A DNA stretch of 64,000 nucleotides from Oenanthe sinensis (lineage: Eukaryota; Streptophyta; Magnoliopsida; Apiales; Apiaceae). A program made the translations under genes and the position numbers. Positions 59,897 to 64,000 of the stretch are shown here, in pieces. Numbering within the stretch: the stretch's first letter is position 1; every line of letters begins with the position of its first letter. The DNA lies in the NCBI GenBank assembly GCA_028671895.1, contig CM053800.1:17567886-17631885 (forward strand), read 5' to 3'. The notes under the pieces are model-generated. The model worked only from the letters and a program-made list of their open reading frames with translations. It did not search any database and was not told the DNA's origin.

Positions 59897-62219
59897 AAAA
59901 GTAGTGACCCACACCTTCTTGAAATTTAATCACTTTTACTTCTAGACGCATGCCTTGATCCTTCCCTTCAGCATCAACTTATTTCAGAGAAAATTTTCCC
60001 ATTTACTTATTTGTCTATTTGTGCAGATTCAGCTTTATATCAATCTCTATGAACCATTTATTAGTTACTTCTCTCCTACTTTTATTAATTTCAGTTTCTA
60101 TTGATAGAAGAAATATGATATATTGCAACTCATCAGCCTGTTTAAAAAATATGATATTTTGCTAACTAATCCACCTTACAGTTCCTCCATTTAGAAAATA
60201 TACTAGCATTTCAGCTTTCACCTTTACAATTCTAACCTATCCTCCTAGCAGTCTTCTTTCACAAATATTATAGACAATTTGAGCAGACATCACTTTATTC
60301 AAGTGTTTTTGAGTGATCTTTTCAAACTGACTATTTATAAGAAACTGTGAATCAACAACTAGATTTGCAGTCTTGTCAATATCAGATGTTGAGAAACCTC
60401 CAAGTCCTCTTGTTCTTCTAGCCCTTAATTGAGTATTGGATTGGCTACACTTCCAATATCTTGGCTCCTTTACTTTCTCTTTCTTCTTCTCATCAGAGTC
60501 TGTACTATGTTTTCTCTTACCAGAGTCTGACTTAGACTCTGATTTTCCATGTCCAGTCCCTGACTGGTGTGTTTGAGATTGTGTTTTAGCAAATACTCCA
60601 TACTTCTTTTGTTGCACACTACTAGGACCCCTAGGACCATGAGAACTATTACCATCTTCATCATCACCATCTCTCATCCTTTTAACTCCCTTCTGTTTAT
60701 CATCCTTGCATATATCATCATTATTTCTCCTGAAGGAATCATTAACTTTTTTCTCCCCCTTTTGACATCGTCACCACCTGTGACAACTAAAAGAATCTGT
60801 TCCAGTACTGCGGAGATGTTGGCCAACGCAGAAATCACAGAATCAACTTTTATAGTAAGAGAATTGACATCATTTTGAAGATTTATTTGTTTTGTCTTGA
60901 AATCAGCCAAGGAATCCTTGACTGTAGCATCTTTGAAGAGTTTAAGAGAGTGCAAGGATTCAAACCATGTCTTTAGCATAGATGTGGTTTTGTCAACACT
61001 GATCAATTTTGTGTTGATATAAGAGATATTAGTGACCACATCAGCCAATTGATCAATTACATTTTCCCTAGCTGTCGTTTTATCAGCTACTATAGCCTCA
61101 CTTTCTTGAATTAGAGAAGCATCTGGTTCTTCATCAAGATAATGACCATGCTCTTGGATAAAATACTTTTTTTGAAAAGCTTTAAAATGTTCAGACTGAT
61201 GAATAGTGAAAATGCTTTTAAAAGTGTCAAAATCAGTAAAACCCTTTGTATGTGTTATTTTCCATGATTGAGAAAAAACTTGATCAAAGTAGTTGAATGG
61301 GATTCATCTCCCCTTCATCTTCAAAGACTGAATCATCGACAGCATCAACAGGCTCAACCTTTATAACAGGAGTTGTAGACTCTGATGGTGGAGTAGACCC
61401 TGAAACTACAAAATGGATTATAGACCCTGACTCCTCGTTAGACTAATCAGACTCTGTAGACTCTGAAAGCCTAGCTTGGATAGGCATGATAATAATTAGT
61501 TCTCCTGACTTTAATTTTGTAGTCTCAGGTTGAATATGTGATGCATCCACCAAAGCCTCCATAACTCTATCTGCTCTCCTTGATAGAGAATCTAGTAAAT
61601 GAATTTATGGTCTCTGTGTGAATGATTTTTGAGCAGCTAGAGCTTCCTACTTCTTGCCAATCTGCATAATTAACATAAATGAGCTTTCTTCCACCCCATG
61701 CCCCAACTCATTGGACTAACTTATGGGAAAATCTTGATCCCAATAAGTGAAACTAGGTTCATGATACCCTAATCTTTCATTCTCACAGTGGGGTTGGATA
61801 CCCACTTTCTCAATCTCACTCAGGCTCTCTACAGCCTTTTCTACCTCTCCTTTTGCCTGGACCAGTGTCAGCCTCTCATTTATTTTTTCACTCAATTTGG
61901 AAGGGGCACTCAAAAATCCTACAGAAGAGGGTTTGAGAGAAGTTAGAGATACTTCAATACCTGAACCACCTGGATTGAGGTAAACTGACACCTGTAAATG
62001 TCTAAAGGCTAGGGGTTTCCACCAAGGGGTGACTAGCAGCAGAATCTGAACATTACTAACTTCTACTTTCTTTCCAGAGTCTGCTGGCTCTAGTATTCCA
62101 GTTTTATGATCTACTATAGACTCTAACTGCTTCAGTATGACTTCATTAGAAGCCAGAGTCTGAGTGTCACCATCTTGGACTATTAGTGCATGAGACTCCC
62201 CATCAAGGTGGATAGACAT
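59897..62219 (-). pseudogene. Element E third frame, middle part (right of F), broken by frameshifts
   Basis: Three open pieces in different frames: 62219-61716 (167 residues), 61048-60674 (124) and 60677-60237 (146), the last two overlapping by 4 bases. The 61048 piece is helical and coiled-coil-like (SVDKTTSMLKTWFESLH, FKTKQINLQNDVNSLTIKVD). The 60677 piece has a KSESKSDSGKRKHSTDSDEKK low-complexity run made by AGACTCTGA motifs, then SQFEKITQKHLNKVMSAQI. By position and composition this is the Sirevirus third frame. About 61050-61715 has only short open pieces. Confidence 0.55.
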
Positions 62220-62243
62220 TGATAGAGTAGATTATGGAATTTC

Positions 62244-63818
62244 TGAAAGTGTTTGACCTAAAACCATTCATGTATGATGAGTTAGGAAAAACTTTCTGCT
62301 ACTCTTATTTAATTTTATTTGATAATAATAAAGTATTTATTATGTTACGGGCTTAATCTATTTGAAGTGTATTAAATAAGATGTTCCATAGTTTAGAGCA
62401 AATCTTCTAGAATTATAATGAGATTGTAATAATGAGATTTAGAAGATAATAGCTTTAGACTTAAACAATTTCTCATCATAGGATAACTAATTGGAAATTG
62501 GTAAATCCGTAAATATCAGTACATACTATGCTAGCTCTCTTAGGAGGACGTCTATTCTCATAGACATTTGTGTGGTGACACTATATCTAGATTGTTAGAG
62601 TAATCTCGTACACAATTATTTATGCTTTGGTTTAGTCCTTAGTCTCTAGGACATTCATTAGGTCCATTCTGGGCATAGTGATTTGTGTATGGAGATAGCT
62701 AACGGATCAATAAAGGATCTGCCCCTTCCAGTAAAGGAAGTGAATATTATATGTTATTCTTAGATATGAAAGTTCAGGAATCTCTGGCCAGAGTGAATGA
62801 AATTAAAAAGAGTTTCTAATTTGCATTAAAAGGAATTTTGCATTAGGAATAAGAAATCATATGATTAAATTAGATAGGCTTGACACGAGTTCCATGCCTT
62901 GTATTTAATCGGGATATTGAAGGGTGGAAGGAATTAATTGTACGGTAACTAATTACTGACAGGTTCTAAGTATTCTAAGCAATGATTTCGTATTATCTGG
63001 ATAGTCACGATATGTTGAGAAGCATCACTCATGATGTAGAGTAAATATAATTAATCAGATTAATTATATTTAATGAATTAATAGAATTCATATAAATAAT
63101 AAATAAAATATTTATTATTATTTATTTCTACTACCGGCTTAATATTGAACCTAAAGAGTCACACCATAAAAGAGATTAAATTATAGATGAAGGAATAATT
63201 AATAATAGCTAGTCATTATTTATTTATGAAATAAATAATTACTTAGCAAATTTTATAAATTAATTAAATGAGATTTAATTGATTATAAATTATTTAAGAT
63301 AAGATCTTAATATTATTAATTAAATATTTAATTAAAGTAATTAAATATGAAGAGAGAATAATTTTCTAAAAGAGTTTAGAAAAAGGAATTAATGATTAAA
63401 ATAGTTTTAATCATTAACTAATTAATTGATAAGATTAATTAATTAAAAAGGGAATTAATAATAAGATATTTATAGAAAATATCTCAGCTGAAATATTTGC
63501 CTATAAATATAGGATTATAAATCCTAATAAAAAACCCTAATATTTGTGAGAAATATTTTAAAAGGGAGGCAACCCTAATTTCCTCTCTAGCCTCCTCCTT
63601 GATCTTTTAGTTTGATTCTTGGTGGATATCTTTAGAGCACTCCACACTTGAGGGGTGATTGCAAGGATTGAAGAACAAGATCTTCTCTAGCTGTTGCAAG
63701 AAAGCAATCGAGGTATTCTTCAATTTATAAAATAGTTTTGTATCTATATGTATGTATACATAGGAATATATGCAAATAAATGTTATTCAATGCTTCCGCT
63801 GGTGCATAAATTCCTTCA
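62244..63818 (+). repeat. Element C' 5' LTR
   Basis: 1,575 bp, TGAAAGTGTT...TTCCTTCA, homologous to 21094-22802 but lacking about 134 bp after CTATATCTAG (near 62590). Several other small differences show that it is a separate insertion, not the mate of C. Confidence 0.88.
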
Positions 63819-63819
63819 A

Positions 63820-63831
63820 TGGTATCAGAGC
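63820..63831 (+). other. Primer-binding site and leader of C'
   Basis: TGGTATCAGAGC, one base after the LTR. The 169 bases that follow to the window end are leader with no ORF. Confidence 0.9.
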
Positions 63832-64000
63832 ATAGGTTGTATGCATATAGATTCGTGGTCAAGTTTCAGAATTTTATAAGCATGTATGAATTTATTATGA
63901 TTTATACAAGCAATATTATGTTTTAATTATGATTAATATGATACTATTCGTCAAAATTGTTTTAAGTGTTGTAGATCGTCTAGTTAATTTTTCATAATTT

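Larger units (their letters stand above)
28991..62243 (-). mobile_element. Sirevirus-type element E, split by F and cut by C'
   Basis: 3' LTR (28991-29747), polypurine tract and third-frame end at the left. The sequence resumes after F at 59897, and the duplication AAACC on both sides of F proves the halves were contiguous. It runs to 62243, where the C' LTR starts. Gag, pol and the 5' LTR are not in the window. Frameshifts between the remaining ORF pieces show it is old. Confidence 0.78.
62244..64000 (+). mobile_element. Ty1/copia element C', 5' end only
   Basis: 5' LTR, primer site and leader of the same family as C, inserted in element E in plus orientation and running out of the window. 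The target duplication cannot be checked because the other end is outside. Confidence 0.85.

Noticed and set aside
21094..63818. C and C' as the two ends of one element
   Set aside because: Both are in plus orientation with the 3' LTR on the left and the 5' LTR on the right, and the LTRs differ by a 134-bp deletion. They are separate insertions.

Overview
The window is transposable-element DNA from a flowering-plant nuclear genome, very probably a eudicot. I see no host protein-coding gene, rRNA or tRNA gene. It is AT-rich and almost every base can be assigned to LTR retrotransposons stacked inside one another: Ty1/copia elements of the Sirevirus type (B, E, F, G and fragment X), another Ty1/copia type (C, C'), a Tat-type Ty3/gypsy remnant (D) and a non-autonomous Athila-like Ty3/gypsy derivative (A).

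Layout. 1-19732 (+): element A in the order internal - LTR - internal, a tandem pair sharing one LTR, with B (3706-16203, minus strand, TSD GATCT) inserted in that LTR. 19733-22802 (+): 5'-truncated copia C (RT, RNase H, 3' LTR). 22803-28347 (+): deleted Tat-like gypsy D with protease and RNase H remnants, a 3' region of several tandem-repeat families, and a 3' LTR. 28348-28990 (-): Sirevirus fragment X. 28991-62243 (-): Sirevirus E, split by F (30095-59891, TSD AAACC), which is itself split by G (43707-58347, TSD CTAGG). 62244-64000 (+): 5' LTR, primer-binding site and leader of C', running out of the window.

How the parts work together. B, F and G have a common plan on the minus strand: 5' LTR, initiator-Met-tRNA primer site, gag (UBN2-type, two zinc knuckles), pol (protease, integrase, reverse transcriptase, RNase H), a repeat-rich spacer, a very long third reading frame, a polypurine tract and the 3' LTR. 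LTR comparison by eye orders the insertions: F oldest (about 20 differences in about 1.16 kb), then B (about 5 in 1.1 kb), then G (1 in 1.5 kb), which agrees with G lying inside F. None of the copies is fully intact: B has lost its protease and carries nonsense codons, F is riddled with stops, and G is interrupted once in gag by a frameshift and once in the third frame.

Most notable. (1) Each Sirevirus family carries its own short, mostly inverted-symmetric motif in dense arrays, in the LTR and again inside the element (in the pol-ORF3 spacer for B, F and G; in coding linkers for B and E). (2) All four families have a hairpin around a G-run at the U5 end of the LTR, and its stem sequence differs between families while still pairing. 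(3) The third frame is one in-frame ORF of about 1270-1380 codons in B, F and G. These suggest, as inference, a family-specific DNA- or RNA-recognition system carried by the elements.
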